DNA of 64,000 nt from Plasmodium coatneyi (Eukaryota > Apicomplexa > Aconoidasida > Haemosporida > Plasmodiidae), in contig NC_033564.1 in assembly GCF_001680005.1 (NCBI RefSeq), forward strand, positions 2,480,001 to 2,544,000, written 5' to 3'. Made by a program: the position numbers and the translations under genes. Positions 34,951-46,350 of the stretch are shown piece by piece. Numbering within the stretch: position 1 is the first letter of the stretch; the number at the start of each line of letters is the position of its first letter. Below the pieces are notes generated by a model. That model saw only the letters and a program-made list of their open reading frames with translations, was not told the origin of the DNA and ran no database searches.

Positions 34951-36080
34951 CGTCGTATGTGAAAGTGTAACCTTCTACTCATGAATTATAGATAATATAC
35001 ACATAATATGTGTTCTCTCTGTCTGTGTGCAAAAAAGTATAATGATTTCCTTCAATTATGAAGTACATAACAGAAATAATTAAAAAATATAAAAGGAAGG
35101 AAAGGGAAGAATGTTCCATACATATGTGCATACAATTTGAAGGAATATTCCCTTAAATTATAAGTAGCGTACACTGTAGACGTGTACACAAATGTGTTAA
35201 ACACACCTTAATTTGCACATACGTATGCGCATATCCATATGAAGCTACATGTACATCTGTTTGTTTTAGTCTCTACGAATTAATTTTTTGTATTTTTACT
35301 ATGTTTTCATTAAATATATTTTTTTTCATCTCTTCAATCCGGTTTTTTTTTGTGGGTTGAATTTTTGAATTTCTTTTTTTTTCGCAACATTAATCTCATT
35401 GGTGGTTGTTTTTTTTTTTTTCCTTTTAATTCTGTTTTTTTTTGTAATATTTTACGCCCTGTAATATTGTTTCCCGCGCGTTCGCTGGTGCACGCTTAAC
35501 TTTATTCGCGCAGCAGCGACGGGTACAGGCACGGAAAATCTTCTTTTGCACTGTTCTGCATCGCGGTTGTTAATTTACTGTTTCGAATTTTCACAATTCG
35601 TAATCCATTTTTTCCGGTTTCACAGTTTTCATTTTAAATGTGTTTACATTTTACACAGTTTTCACTTTTAATTGTGTTCACATTATTCACAGTTTTAATT
35701 TTAACTGCGTGTTCACATTTTACACAGTTTTCATTTTAACTGTTTTCACATTTTAAACAGTTTTTCATTTTTAACTGTGTTCACATTTTTACAGTGTCAC
35801 CAGGAGTAAGTGCGGAACCAGAAAGGAGGGTATACGCAAAAAAAGAAGAAAAAAGGAAAGAGAAAAATGAAAAGAGAGGGGAATAAAAAAAAAAATTAAG
35901 TGAAAGAAAGGAAGAAATGCAAAGAAAGGAAAAAGAAAAGGAAAAAAAAAATTCGAAAAGAAAAGAAAATGAAGGAAAAAAAGAAATATCAACCTGTTTC
36001 TGGATGGTATGAACTGCGTGCGCGGTGTTATTTATGCAATATCAGGGGAGGCATCCTTTTCCTAGGTGTTACATGTGAGG
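34951..36080. other. Intergenic region between convergent KIR genes
   Basis: No gene. T-rich DNA at 35270-35460 includes TTTACGCCCTGTAATATTG, similar to a word after the SICAvar stop. At 35628-35795 there is a tandem array (listed separately). Polypurine DNA occurs at 35815-35990. Confidence 0.6.
35628..35795. repeat. Tandem repeat of about 35 bp, CACAGTTTTCATTTTAACTG-type
   Basis: Five or so copies of a unit reading ACAGTTTTCATTTTAACTGT then GTTCACATTTTAC, with small indels between copies. It lies 3' of the KIR genes on both sides. Confidence 0.85.
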
Positions 36081-37805
36081 TTACATTTGATGATACGTTA
36101 TATTTCTCCTTTCTTCGTTCATGTTGTTCCTTTGCTGCCTTTGATGTCTCTGTTGTTGTCGTTGCGGTCTGCTATTGTTTGTTCTTCCTCTTCCTCTTTC
36201 TTTGGATGTTGGCCTACCACCATATACAGTAGATCCATCTGTGGAATCTGCTATTGTGGAAGCTACAGTTGAGACGTCCGTTGCGTAGTCGAATGTGGAG
36301 TCGATTGTGGTACCATCGTTCTCTGTGAATGTGTCCCAGTTCCTTGTACCTGATGTTCTTTTTCTTCTATTACTGCTTCTACCGGAGGTACTCCCTCCTC
36401 CTCCAAAGTAGTTACTTATCCAAGAAGGTAGGAGATCATACTACGAAGGATGTTAGATGGGTGGAAGGATGTGCGGGAAGGGTAGGTTGTTAGCGTGGAA
36501 AATATGTATGTAGACATATATATATAATATACATATATATATATGATGTATATATATATACATATATACATATACATATGTATATATACATATATGTATA
36601 TATATATATATTTTTAAGTATGAAATAAGAAGGAATTAATAATAGTAAGCACTGTTATTATTATTATTTAAACTTTTAGCATAGTAATAGTAGGTATTAC
36701 TTTATATAAAAAAAAGGCAGCCGTTGGTAGACCGACCACTCCTAATATGGAAGAGATGGCAGCGGCCATTGCAGCATTTGTTGTAGATGCAAAGTTCAGT
36801 TCTAGCTTAACACCTTTATAAACGGTAACACTCTTTGATGCTTGTGTTAAATTATGTTTTCCGCCATTTTTTAAAGTGAGCGGATTCTGACCATTACTTA
36901 AATCAAAGGTGTTCCTAAACCACGAACAATATAGGTCATCATTTGTTTTGTTTTGACCCCTTTCGGTCCCTTTGTCCCATTTGCTCTTACAATTATCAAG
37001 TACTTGTCCAAATGCTTCTTTAGCTTGGTTTAGGTGGTTGTAATAACCTTCCTCACAGGAGTTACTAAACCATTGTAGTTTGTCTTTTATTCCTTTATAA
37101 TCGAAGTAAAAGTCGAATACAAGTTTTCGATTAGTGAAGAGTGTTTTGTTCAAATCAGCGTTTGTGTCTTCGTCTTTGTATAGAAGTTCGCAATTATCTT
37201 TAATCTTAATTTCTTTCAAAGCTTCATAAATTTTTTTCATAACGTTCAAAAAAGTAGTACCATCAGTCACACTGTTCTCCTCATTGTTGTTCCATACTTG
37301 GTTCCCTAACCAATAATAGAGAAAATGACAAAGGGATTTATTAAACAGTTTATCCAATTCGGCCAGGTCGCTGTCCCCTTCCTCCTCATAGAGATTTGCA
37401 TCATCCTTCATTGTAGAAGCCTTACATAGACCCTTCACAATTTTTTCGGCTTCACTTTTAATTTCATCACATGATTCTAATTTGGTCTTTACATTCCCTT
37501 TTAGCGTTTCCCACTCATTACCAATGCTTTTACAGTGATCGACTGACGTTGTGGGGACGCCCGAATCGGCGGTGTTCTCATCGATTTTATTATAGAAACG
37601 GATCCTCGAGTACAACATGCTTAATTCCGCATCCTGTAAATATTATCGGGAAATTACATATGTTCATTTTAGTACTATTTTATTATTATTCCTATTATAG
37701 TATGCATAGATTATGACTTGCGCAATATTCATGTATGCATTCTGTGCTAGGGGGACGCACCTTTAGGTATGTTTCTGCAGTTTCTGCTGGTGCAGTTTCG
37801 GACAT
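36081..37805 (-). CDS. KIR: KIR variant antigen (minus strand)
   Basis: Three exons: 37805-37761 (MSETAPAETAETYLK), 37633-36701 and 36440-36081, about 445 residues. Exon 2 opens DAELSMLYSRIRFYNKID, a variant of the usual LPS entry, and has an enlarged N-terminal half with an acidic insert (NLYEEEGDSDLAELDKLF) before CHFLYYWLGN. The TM helix (MAAAISSILGVVGLPTAAFF) runs into LYK at the donor. Exon 3 starts YDLLPSWISNYFGGGG and ends in a Gln/Arg-rich segment and ITYHQM. Intron 2 (36441-36700) is a TA-dyad-rich stretch. It is convergent with the KIR at 32910 and divergent from the one at 39373. No break. Confidence 0.9.
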
Positions 37806-38428
37806 GGTTTATACGGACGTGTATTCTTTTGTATATAATAAACTTGTATTACAAATTGTTCTGCTTATATATTTATACAGAACATACATGTGTAGGAAAT
37901 TTGCTGCGCTTCCTTTCCTTAACAAGGATTATAACAAAAAGTAGGAAAGTATGTCCGCCCTAAAATTTTTTACTTCTCACATAAAATAGTATACACATTG
38001 TTCAAATTTCTTCTGAGAACAACCATAAAAAATTCAATACACACACATCTCTGTGTATATAAAAGTTATCACATATGTATATATATATGTAATGAAAAAA
38101 AAAAAAAAAAAATATGTAGCTCAAATGGAGTTCATTAATGCATTTTCCATAAAAAAAGTTTAGGATCACAATATATATAAAATGATAGTATACAAAGTCG
38201 CTCACTCAATTCACTTCACTATACTTCTCAATTCAGTTCACTTCACTTCCTTCTCCATTCCATATATTTCATACGTTCTTGCAACATTATATAAACCCCA
38301 CAGAGGAAAGAAGCGGGGAGAAAGTATGTAATATGCGCCCCCTTCTTCCTATGTGTGTTCTGAATCTGTTTATATTTCATGATGTATTCCTTCATATGCC
38401 AACAGAGAACTTTACCAAAGGTGTATGT

Positions 38429-38465
<37 letters not shown>

Positions 38466-39372
38466 TTCTGTACATGTTGAAATAATATATATATACAGTC
38501 ATAAAAAAATGTTGAACCTTTGGAACACGTTTCACACTATTATGAAATGAGAGAAGAATAAAGAAAGAAAGAAGGAAAGAAAAGAAAAGAACATATTACA
38601 TTCGCATCTCCTTCCTCCTCCTCCTGCTCCTTGCACAGAATAGTTATAAAGGTATGAATGAAAATATAATGTTCCTAATACAATAATAATAATGTTTCTA
38701 ATAATAACCTAATTTTGAGCATGCAAAAAAATGAAAAAAAAGAAGTGTATAATCTCAAAATTTTTTCTTCTGCTCAAATATCTGCTTATCAGGGAGAAAA
38801 AAAGAAAAGAAGAACATATTACCCTCCTATAAGCCCAATAGTTATAAATAAAAGTATTAATAAAAATATACTGTTCCTAATAATAATGTTTTTAATACAA
38901 TAACCTAATTTTGAGCATGCCAAAAAAATGAGAAAAAAAATGAATCCATAGCATACAATCACAAAATTTTTTCACCCTGCTCAAAAGAAAAAAACGAAAA
39001 AAGGAAGAAACAAAGAAATGGGAAGGAATAAGAAGGAAAGAAGGAATGAAAGGGAAGGAATAAGAAGGAAAAGAAGGAATGAAAGGGAAGGAATAAGGAA
39101 AGAGGGAAAGAAGAAAGAAATAAGAAGGAATAAGAAGGAATAAGAAGGAATAAGAAGGAAAGAAAGGAAGGAAAAAGAACGAAAGGGAAAAAAAGAAAAA
39201 AAGAGGAAAAAAAAAAAAAAAGAATAGGGAATATGCGTGCACACACACATATATATATGGTACATGAACACATATGAACATATATATAAGAAGGAAGAAC
39301 AGCACAAAGAACCTTCTAACATATAAAATTCCATTCATTCCACATATATAAAATTCACATTATGTATGCAGA
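37806..39372. other. Intergenic region between divergent KIR genes
   Basis: About 1.6 kb without a gene. A word shared with other KIR upstream regions, TAGCTCAAAT, occurs at 38117-38126. TA microsatellite at 38436-38462. The duplicated phrase TTTTGAGCATGCMAAAAAAATGA appears at about 38712 and 38911, flanking a local duplication of about 190 bp. A polypurine array follows (listed next). Confidence 0.55.
38990..39225. repeat. Polypurine minisatellite, GAAGGAATAA units
   Basis: Tandem units AAGGAATAAG and AAGGAATGAAAGGG on an almost pure purine plus strand, ending in poly-A. The minus-strand frames across it (Phe/Leu/Ser) are artefacts of the repeat. Confidence 0.85.
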
Positions 39373-40786
39373 ATGTGCATCACTAGGCAGAATGAAGTAA
39401 CCACCACGGTATGTGATGCCTCCCTTCCCATTTGTTTATATTCAACAAATGGATAACTAAAAAATAATATATATATGCACACAAAACATATATGTAATGC
39501 AATGTGTGCAATATAATGAAAATTTGGGCACATTTACATATTGCTGGTTGCACCTGTAGGATTCCATTTTAAAGAATTTACCTTCAAGAACAATATATAG
39601 CGATTTGTACAGTGGCGGACACCAATGTATTCTGAAGGAGCAGAAGGAACAGGACCTAGAGAAAGGGTTAAAGGGACACGATGATATTAATAATTATGCA
39701 GAACAAATTGTAAATGCTGCGTGCTACGTATCCAAATTGGGAAATGAGCGCAACACCTCTCTGCATTATGAACGTCACAATTTCATCTATTATGGGACAG
39801 GGGATATGATAATAAAAAATGGGAAATGTGGTGATGAATTTCGACGTTTGATAAATACAATCTGCACTGAATTGAAGACTTGGTGTATGAGTAATAAATG
39901 TGTAGTTACATGCACTAATATTAATGAGGAAATTTTCACCCAAAGAAAAACCATATTCGATTATTACTATGACTACAAAACTTTAGAAGGTTGGTCACAG
40001 AATTCCTCTTACCACAGTTCCCTCTGCACTGGGGATGCATATTCCACCTACCTCAACACAGTTGAAGCAGCTTATCAAGCTGTAAGTGCAGATTGTGAAG
40101 AGGGAGGAAAGTCTACTACGGACGACTATTGTAAGGAGTATAAAAAAACATATAAAAGTTATAGTGAGGGGGATAAGTTACAAAAATTAAAATGTACTCC
40201 GGTATCTAAACCAGGAGCTGAAGCAGGAGCAGCAACTGAATTACAAACTGTGCAAGTTCAAACCGTAGAAGATACAACCTCCTCCGGTGGTAGTAGTTCT
40301 GCTGTCCCTGCTGCCATCTCTTCTACCATTGCAACAATAGGATTACCAACAATCCTATTCTTTTTATATAAGGTATAGTAATTACCACCAAAACCACTAT
40401 ATATTTCGAATATATATATATATATATGTGTATATATATATACATATAATGTATTATATACATTCATATATACGTTGTACACATATACATATTCATACAT
40501 ACATATATACATGTATATGTATATATGTGTATTGTATGTCTATATGTGTGTATATATATTTACCCCTTTCCCTTTTTTATTTTAGTATAATTTCCTACCT
40601 GATTGGTTCCATAACACATTTAAGGGAGGCACAAACAGAAGTAGCAGCAGAAGAAGGGAAAGAAGATCAGTTGATCGTCATTTTGATGCGTTTACAGAAG
40701 ACGACTCATCAACATTAGGTGACTCCACAACAGTAGATTATTCTACAGTAGCACGCTCCAAAATAGCTGATTCTATGGCAGAATGA
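39373..40786 (+). CDS. KIR: KIR variant antigen with prematurely truncated cytoplasmic tail
   Basis: Exons 39373-39408 (MCITRQNEVTTT), 39560-40372 and 40586-40786. Exon 2 starts DSILKNLPSRTIYSDLY and has a normal C-terminal half (TTDDYCKEYKKTY) and TM (TIATIGLPTILFFLYK). The core motif reads FIYYGTGDM instead of FYYWLGD, losing the Trp common to the neighbours. Exon 3 begins YNFLPDWFHNTFKGG, but a TGA at 40784-40786 ends it after 66 codons. The same frame stays open for 52 more codons to a TAA at 40943 and ends NIRYQPT, the normal KIR tail end. The tail is therefore shortened by about half by a single stop. The protein may still be made. Confidence 0.82.
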
Positions 40787-42143
40787 ACAACAGAAGATGG
40801 AGCATCTACCATATATAATGAACGAGCGCAGCGACGACCACCATCACCACCTCAAAGAAGGGAAAGAACAAATAATGGAAGACAGCTACAATCTGAAGGA
40901 AGTACTACACAGCGGAGGCAGAATATACGTTATCAACCTACATAATATTCCTTCACCACCCCGCGGAAGGGGGGACACAAATGACTACTCAGTTTATACA
41001 ATGCATAAAGAATAGAATAGCATTTTTTTTTTTTATTCCTGTTCCTCATATTTTTTTCCTTCCTTTTTTTTTCTTTCCTTCTTTCCTTCATTTGTAAGTT
41101 TGAATAAGCACATAAGGAAAAAATACTTTAGATAGAATGTGAAAAGAAAAAAAAAGAAGGGGGAAAGTACAGACCTCCTTTGTAAAAATGTTCATATATT
41201 TAAAAAGAAAAAAAAAGAAAAAAAAGAAAAAAAAGGAACGAAAAGGAAGGAAAAGGAAGAAGGTACATTAATATATGTAAAAAGTATAATGTGCACATTT
41301 TAAGAGTAGGAAGATGTTGTTAGCTCAAATGCTACAACGTGCGCCTTCGCTATAAGTGAATCATTTAAAATGTACTCATTAAGAAGAGAAGGAAAAGGAA
41401 GGGAAGGGACGGGTTATTTGCTGGGCAATAATAAATAGGAGGGAAGAAAATTTTAACAACAAATATTATTATGGAGGTACATATATTTTTCTTCTCTCTT
41501 ATTCAATGAATACAGTTCCCGTGCTATATCCTATTTTAATTCCTTTTATAAAATCATGCTCCTCCCGCATTAAATATTAATGAATGTATATATAGAGAAG
41601 GGAGTACTGCGTATTTATGTGGTATGTATATTAGCAATTCCATGAACGCCCTTTAAAAAATAACAGTAAAACATAACATAAATTATGCATGTTAGAATTT
41701 CTCTTAGGGGGAAGGATGTTGTACGTCCTTTTATATACATAATAACGCAGTAAGGTAAATAATAATATAATGCTTTGAATTAATGCCCATAACCCAATAG
41801 TATAATACATAAATAAAAGGAATGTATAATAGGAATTTGCATATTTCCCTTCCCTGTTCTTTATTTCATTTTACTTTCCTTGATGGTAGTGGTGGTGATT
41901 TTCTCAATTCTTCTGCTGTTGCCCTAAATTATTTATATATATATATAGATAGATAACTTGCTATAATTGCTTGAAGAAATTAAGAAATGTATACTATTTA
42001 AGAAGAAAGAATAAAAATGTGATGTTCATAATAATAAAGAAGGAGAAAATATTTTCCATACATTATTTTATGTATACATATATATATGGGAGAACCATAT
42101 ATATAGTATAATTTTATTGCACAAATGAATGTACATATAAAGA
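40787..42143. other. Residual tail sequence, then KIR intergenic region
   Basis: 40787-40945 is the still-open remainder of the previous gene's tail exon. Beyond it there is no gene. AGTATAATGTGCACATTTTA at 41283-41302 and TTAGCTCAAAT at 41320-41330 recur upstream of other KIR genes. CTCCCGCATTAAATATTAAT lies near 41564, about 570 bp before the next exon 1. Confidence 0.6.
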
Positions 42144-43536
42144 ATGCCGGATCCTGTAAAGGAAACACTCACGGTCAGTTCTTCCTACTTGAATGTTGTA
42201 TACACACATATATATATATGCATATATATATACGCTATATATGTAATACATACATATATATGTATATTGGTATTTATATTTGTAGGCAACGGATTTGGCC
42301 AAATTACCCTCAAAAAAAGCGTATGATGAACTGAACAAAGGATGGGGAAATTCTTATAGCACATTTTGCCCTTGGTTGGATAATAGAAAGACTGCATTGG
42401 AAACTGCATTAGATGATCATACTAAAGTTAAAAAAGAAGCTGAAAAAATATTAAAAGCCTACTGTTATGCGTCCACCATGGCGGGTAGCAATAATCCCTA
42501 TGGTCAATATTGTCAATATTTTTATTATTGGTTAGGAGATTTATTAATTAAAAAATTAAATGACGTTGGTGATTCATCCCCTTTGGACACTATGAAAAAA
42601 ATTTACGAACAATTCGAGAATATTTCTCCGGGGAAGGAGTGTAAAAATATAAACCCCAGTATAAGTGAGGAAATTTTCAATAAAGTGAAAATATTGTATG
42701 ACTACACTCAGGACCAAGATCAAATAGAGAAACAACTGAAAGCACCCAGTAAAAAGTGTACTGAGAAATATAACGAACATCTGAAGGCCATTAAATCAGC
42801 ATGTGCCGCTATGGGAGAACATTGTCCTACGAGAGACCATAATGATCGATATTGTAACGAGTTCAATGCAAGAAGGGGAGCGGAAAGTGGTAATTACTGT
42901 AGCGCAGACAAGATACAGGAATTGCAATGTAATGAAGTATCTGAACAGGGGGTATTAGAAGCTGCATCGGAAGCTGCGGCAGCTGCAGCCCCTTCCGGTG
43001 GTAGTAGTGCAGTCCTTGCTGCTGCTGTCTCCAGTGCAGCTGCATTAGTTGGATTACCAACAATTACCTTTCTCCTATATAAGGTATACAATTACAATTT
43101 ACAAAAATATATGAGAACATAGTATAAGTAATATGTAACATACACACATAACATAATATAACATATACATATATAAATATGTATATATATATGCATATGT
43201 ATGTATAATACATATTCTTTCGAGCCTTCTTTTTTATAGTATAATCTTTTACCTTCATGGTTTGGTAAACATTTTAAAGGAAGAAGCAGAGGAAGAAGAA
43301 CAACAATTGAAAATGACTTTGACGACACCTTAACAACATACACTACCGATGATTCTACCACAGCATATGGAACAGCACCTTCCACAGTAGCATCAACAAC
43401 AGACCATTCTACCATATATAGCAGACCACTCACGGGAAGAAGGAATAGTAGACAACTGCAACAAAGGCAAAGGAAAAACAGGAACGAACAAAATCAACAA
43501 AGGCAAAAAAGAAATATAGCTTATCAGCTTACGTAA
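42144..43536 (+). CDS. KIR: KIR variant antigen
   Basis: Three exons: 42144-42173 (MPDPVKETLT, donor GTCAGT), 42286-43083 and 43240-43536, about 374 residues. Exon 2 opens ATDLAKLPSKKAYDELNKGW and has the full motif set: KAYCYASTM, CQYFYYWLGDL, KECKNINPSISEEIF and DRYCNEFN. An Ala-rich stalk leads into the TM (AALVGLPTITFLLYK). Exon 3 is the tail YNLLPSWFGKHFKGRSRGRR, a Thr/Ser-rich acidic part, then Gln/Arg-rich, ending NIAYQLT. This is one of the most canonical KIRs in the window and a good reference for the others. Intron 1 is a TA-dyad-rich sequence. Confidence 0.93.
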
Positions 43537-44940
43537 TATGTTCCCCGTAGACCTTCCCTTCCCCATCTTAGGAACTGTAATAAATTATAGTTTGTATGTG
43601 CTTTAATTGTAAGTATAAAAGAATAGTTGCAAATGTAAGGAAGTGAATAATTTTAAGTACAGAAAAATGTTAAAGGAATAAATTTAGAAGAAATAGGGTG
43701 ATACATGTATGACCAGTACCACGCTTATTCCATGGATTCCTTCCATTAGCATGGCGGAAAGGTTCCATCATTTTGGAAATATATACAACTGGAATAGGAG
43801 AATATATGTAATTGTTACTATAATTTTTATTGTTCGATTCACGTTTTTCTTCATTTAATATGGGCACAAGAGTACACTTTGTGTGTTATGAGAAATAATT
43901 GGCATAAGGCGGGTGGAAAATTTTGGGAATGTCACTCCTTTTTTTTTTATGTTTATGTGTAACTTGGACATTCAAACTGCCGTGCATAATAATTGTACAC
44001 TTTTATATTCTTATTCTATGCTCCACCGGAATATATGTCAGTTATAAGAACAATCCATCATTTTTTTATTAGCACAATAATCTAAATGGAGAAAGTGTCG
44101 TATATATATGGAATAATTCATTTTTATACATTAGAAAAGGAAAGAGGAAAGGGAATTGTTAAAATGGTATACTATCCATTTTTCAATATGAATGAATTAT
44201 TTCTGTTAAACACACCATTAAAAAAAAAAAAATAATAAAGGGAAGGGTGACACACGAATATATAAAGTATAACATAAACAAAAAAAGGGGGACCGACGGC
44301 TCAAATCACATAATATGCATATAATTCACATATATATGTAAATGAATTATTGCCATGCACTTATTAAACAAGAAGAAAAGGTGTAAAGATAACGGAGGAT
44401 AAATTAAGAGAGTGGTCAATAATTATAAATGTAAAAGAAGAAGGAAGTGTTTTACTACAAAGGGGAACAATACTGTAGATATGTGTACCCGCTTATTTCC
44501 TTCTAAAAATATAATTAATCCAGCTCTTTTAAATATATGGTTCATTCATTTATTTTATGGATATGTGCGCAAACTTCACTAAGTATATAATAAATATGTG
44601 CACATTTCCTTAAGGGAGGGGGGATGCGTTCTGTACATATGAACTATACAATACGTACACTTGGAACTATTAATAATCCTTTTTTTTCGAAATAACAAAA
44701 CAAAACTTAAAATAACAAAGCAAAACATAGAATAATACCCGAAGATAGAATAATAACCAAACATAAAATAACCGACATAAATAGCACATATAGATAAAAT
44801 AACACCACAACATAGATAAAATACCACCCCACCACATAGATAAAAATAACACCCACCACACAAAAAACACATATAGATATATAAAAATAACACAACTTTT
44901 AATATAAATTTCATCATATATAAAGATGTACATTTGAAGA
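43537..44940. other. KIR intergenic region
   Basis: No gene in about 1.4 kb. It contains GGCTCAAATCACATAATATG (44299-44318) and TATGTGCACATTT (44595-44607), words shared with other KIR 5' regions. Just before the next exon 1 there is a repeat (44690-44890) that recurs upstream of the KIR at 53139. Confidence 0.6.
44690..44890. repeat. ATAAAATAACACCACCACAT-type tandem repeat upstream of a KIR
   Basis: Degenerate array of ATAGATAAAATAACACCAC / ACATATAGATATATAAAAATAA units, ending about 50 bp before exon 1 at 44941. The equivalent array at 52785-53100 ends about 35 bp before exon 1 of the paralogue at 53139. ORFs on the complement are repeat artefacts. Confidence 0.85.
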
Positions 44941-46350
44941 ATGGCAGTAGGGGGGATCATACTGCAGGAGGTATATGTGTTGTTTTTTTTTGTGTATGCA
45001 AAATATATGTATGAGTACAGATCATGTAGTAATTGGTGAGTGATATAATAGAAATATAGTGGATATAAGTTATCATCTATATATGTGTTCATGTCCTATG
45101 AACATTTATATATGTTGCAGGGCGAAGATGCATGGACATTGCCCTCAGAAAATGTTTACTTTGAATTTGAGAAAACAAGTAATGGTTGTGGGAAGGGGAA
45201 AGATAAACATAGCAAAACGGACGTAGAAGGAAAAGTAAGGACGACATTAACGACATACGGAATTACTGATAATGATACAGTTCAGGGAATTGCCGATGCC
45301 TAGTGCTATGCATGTAACCAGGAGAAGGACAAGGGCACCCCATCCTACTATGATCCATGTCATTTTTTTTACTATTGGGTAGCTAATGAAGTGATGAAAA
45401 GGTTAGGAGAAAATCATGAACTTCATGATGTCATGCGCACACTTCATGGGAACCTGTCAAGGTATGAATGTAATAATAACTGCATTAACTTATATTCCAG
45501 TATGAGCAAATCTATTTTCGAAAAAAGGAAAGCAGTATTTGATTACACCTACAATTCTTATACCTTACAAAAGAAATCGGGGGAATATACACAATTATGT
45601 AATTCAAAATGTGAAACACATTTGCAGAAACCATCATCAGAATATAACACTGTGAATAGCATCTGCACTGGTGGCGACGCTACTAGTGATGAGTACTGTA
45701 ACGAATATAACACAGAATATAAAAAGTACTTTCAAAGCAGACAACTGCCATTAACATGCACTTCAGAAACTGCAGTAGGAGCTACTTTCCCGGGGGTAGG
45801 AGTGGCACCTGGGGTAGGTGTTGCACCTGGAGTAGGGGTTGCCCCAGGAGTTGGTGTTGCCCCAGGAGTTGGGGTGGCACCTGGGGTAGGTGTTGCACCA
45901 GGAGTAGGAGTTGCTCCAGGAGTTGGTGTTGCACCTGGAGTTGGAGTGGCACATGCTGCTGTGTCTGGTGGACTTGCCGCAATTGGATTACCAACGTTGG
46001 CTGTCCTCTTCTATAAGGTAAGTAACACCACCACACTAACAACCTTCCTTCCACCTACCACCCCTAATAACCTTCCCTTCCTTATCTTTCAGTATAAGCC
46101 ATGGTCTTCTTGGTTTGGTAACCACTTTTCCTCTGGAAATGGAGGTAGGAGCAACAGAAGAAGAAGATCAGCGGGACGCATATTTGATGCGTCCACGGAA
46201 GACACCTTAAAGGAATATCCCTCCACACTTGGTTCGATGATAGTTGACGATTCTACAGATGGAGCATCTACCGTATTTGGTGGGCTACCAACATCCAGAG
46301 GAAGAAGTAATAACAGGAGGGGAAAGAACATCCGTTATCAACGTATGTAA
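44941..46350 (+). pseudogene. KIR: KIR with elastin-like VGVAPG repeats, interrupted by one in-frame stop
   Basis: Exons 44941-44970 (MAVGGIILQE), 45121-46017 and 46093-46350. Exon 2 opens GEDAWTLPSENVYFEFEKTS. A TAG at 45301-45303 replaces the Tyr codon of the usual A(Y)CYAC motif (compare GAYCYAC in the paralogue at 53139). The frame is otherwise open to the end. The core motif reads FFYYWVANE rather than YYWLGD, a further sign of relaxation. The stalk is eight GVGVAP units plus GVGVAH (45793-45954), followed by TM (GGLAAIGLPTLAVLFYK). Intron 2 is only 75 bp, contains no stop in frame, and is made of ACCTTCC/CACC words. The tail (YKPWSSWFGNHFSSGNGG) is close to that of the KIR at 55581, while exons 1-2 and the upstream repeat match 53139, so the gene is mosaic. 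Confidence 0.88.
45793..45954 (+). repeat. Coding minisatellite: nine 18-bp units encoding GVGVAP
   Basis: Eight GVGVAP units and a final GVGVAH. All six codons vary at the third base between copies (GGG/GGA, GTA/GTT, GGA/GGT/GGG, GTG/GTT, GCA/GCC/GCT, CCT/CCA). No first- or second-base change is seen except in the last codon. Confidence 0.95.

Noticed and set aside
38892..39338. Minus-strand 148-codon Phe/Ser frame
   Set aside because: Complement of a polypurine minisatellite, low complexity only.
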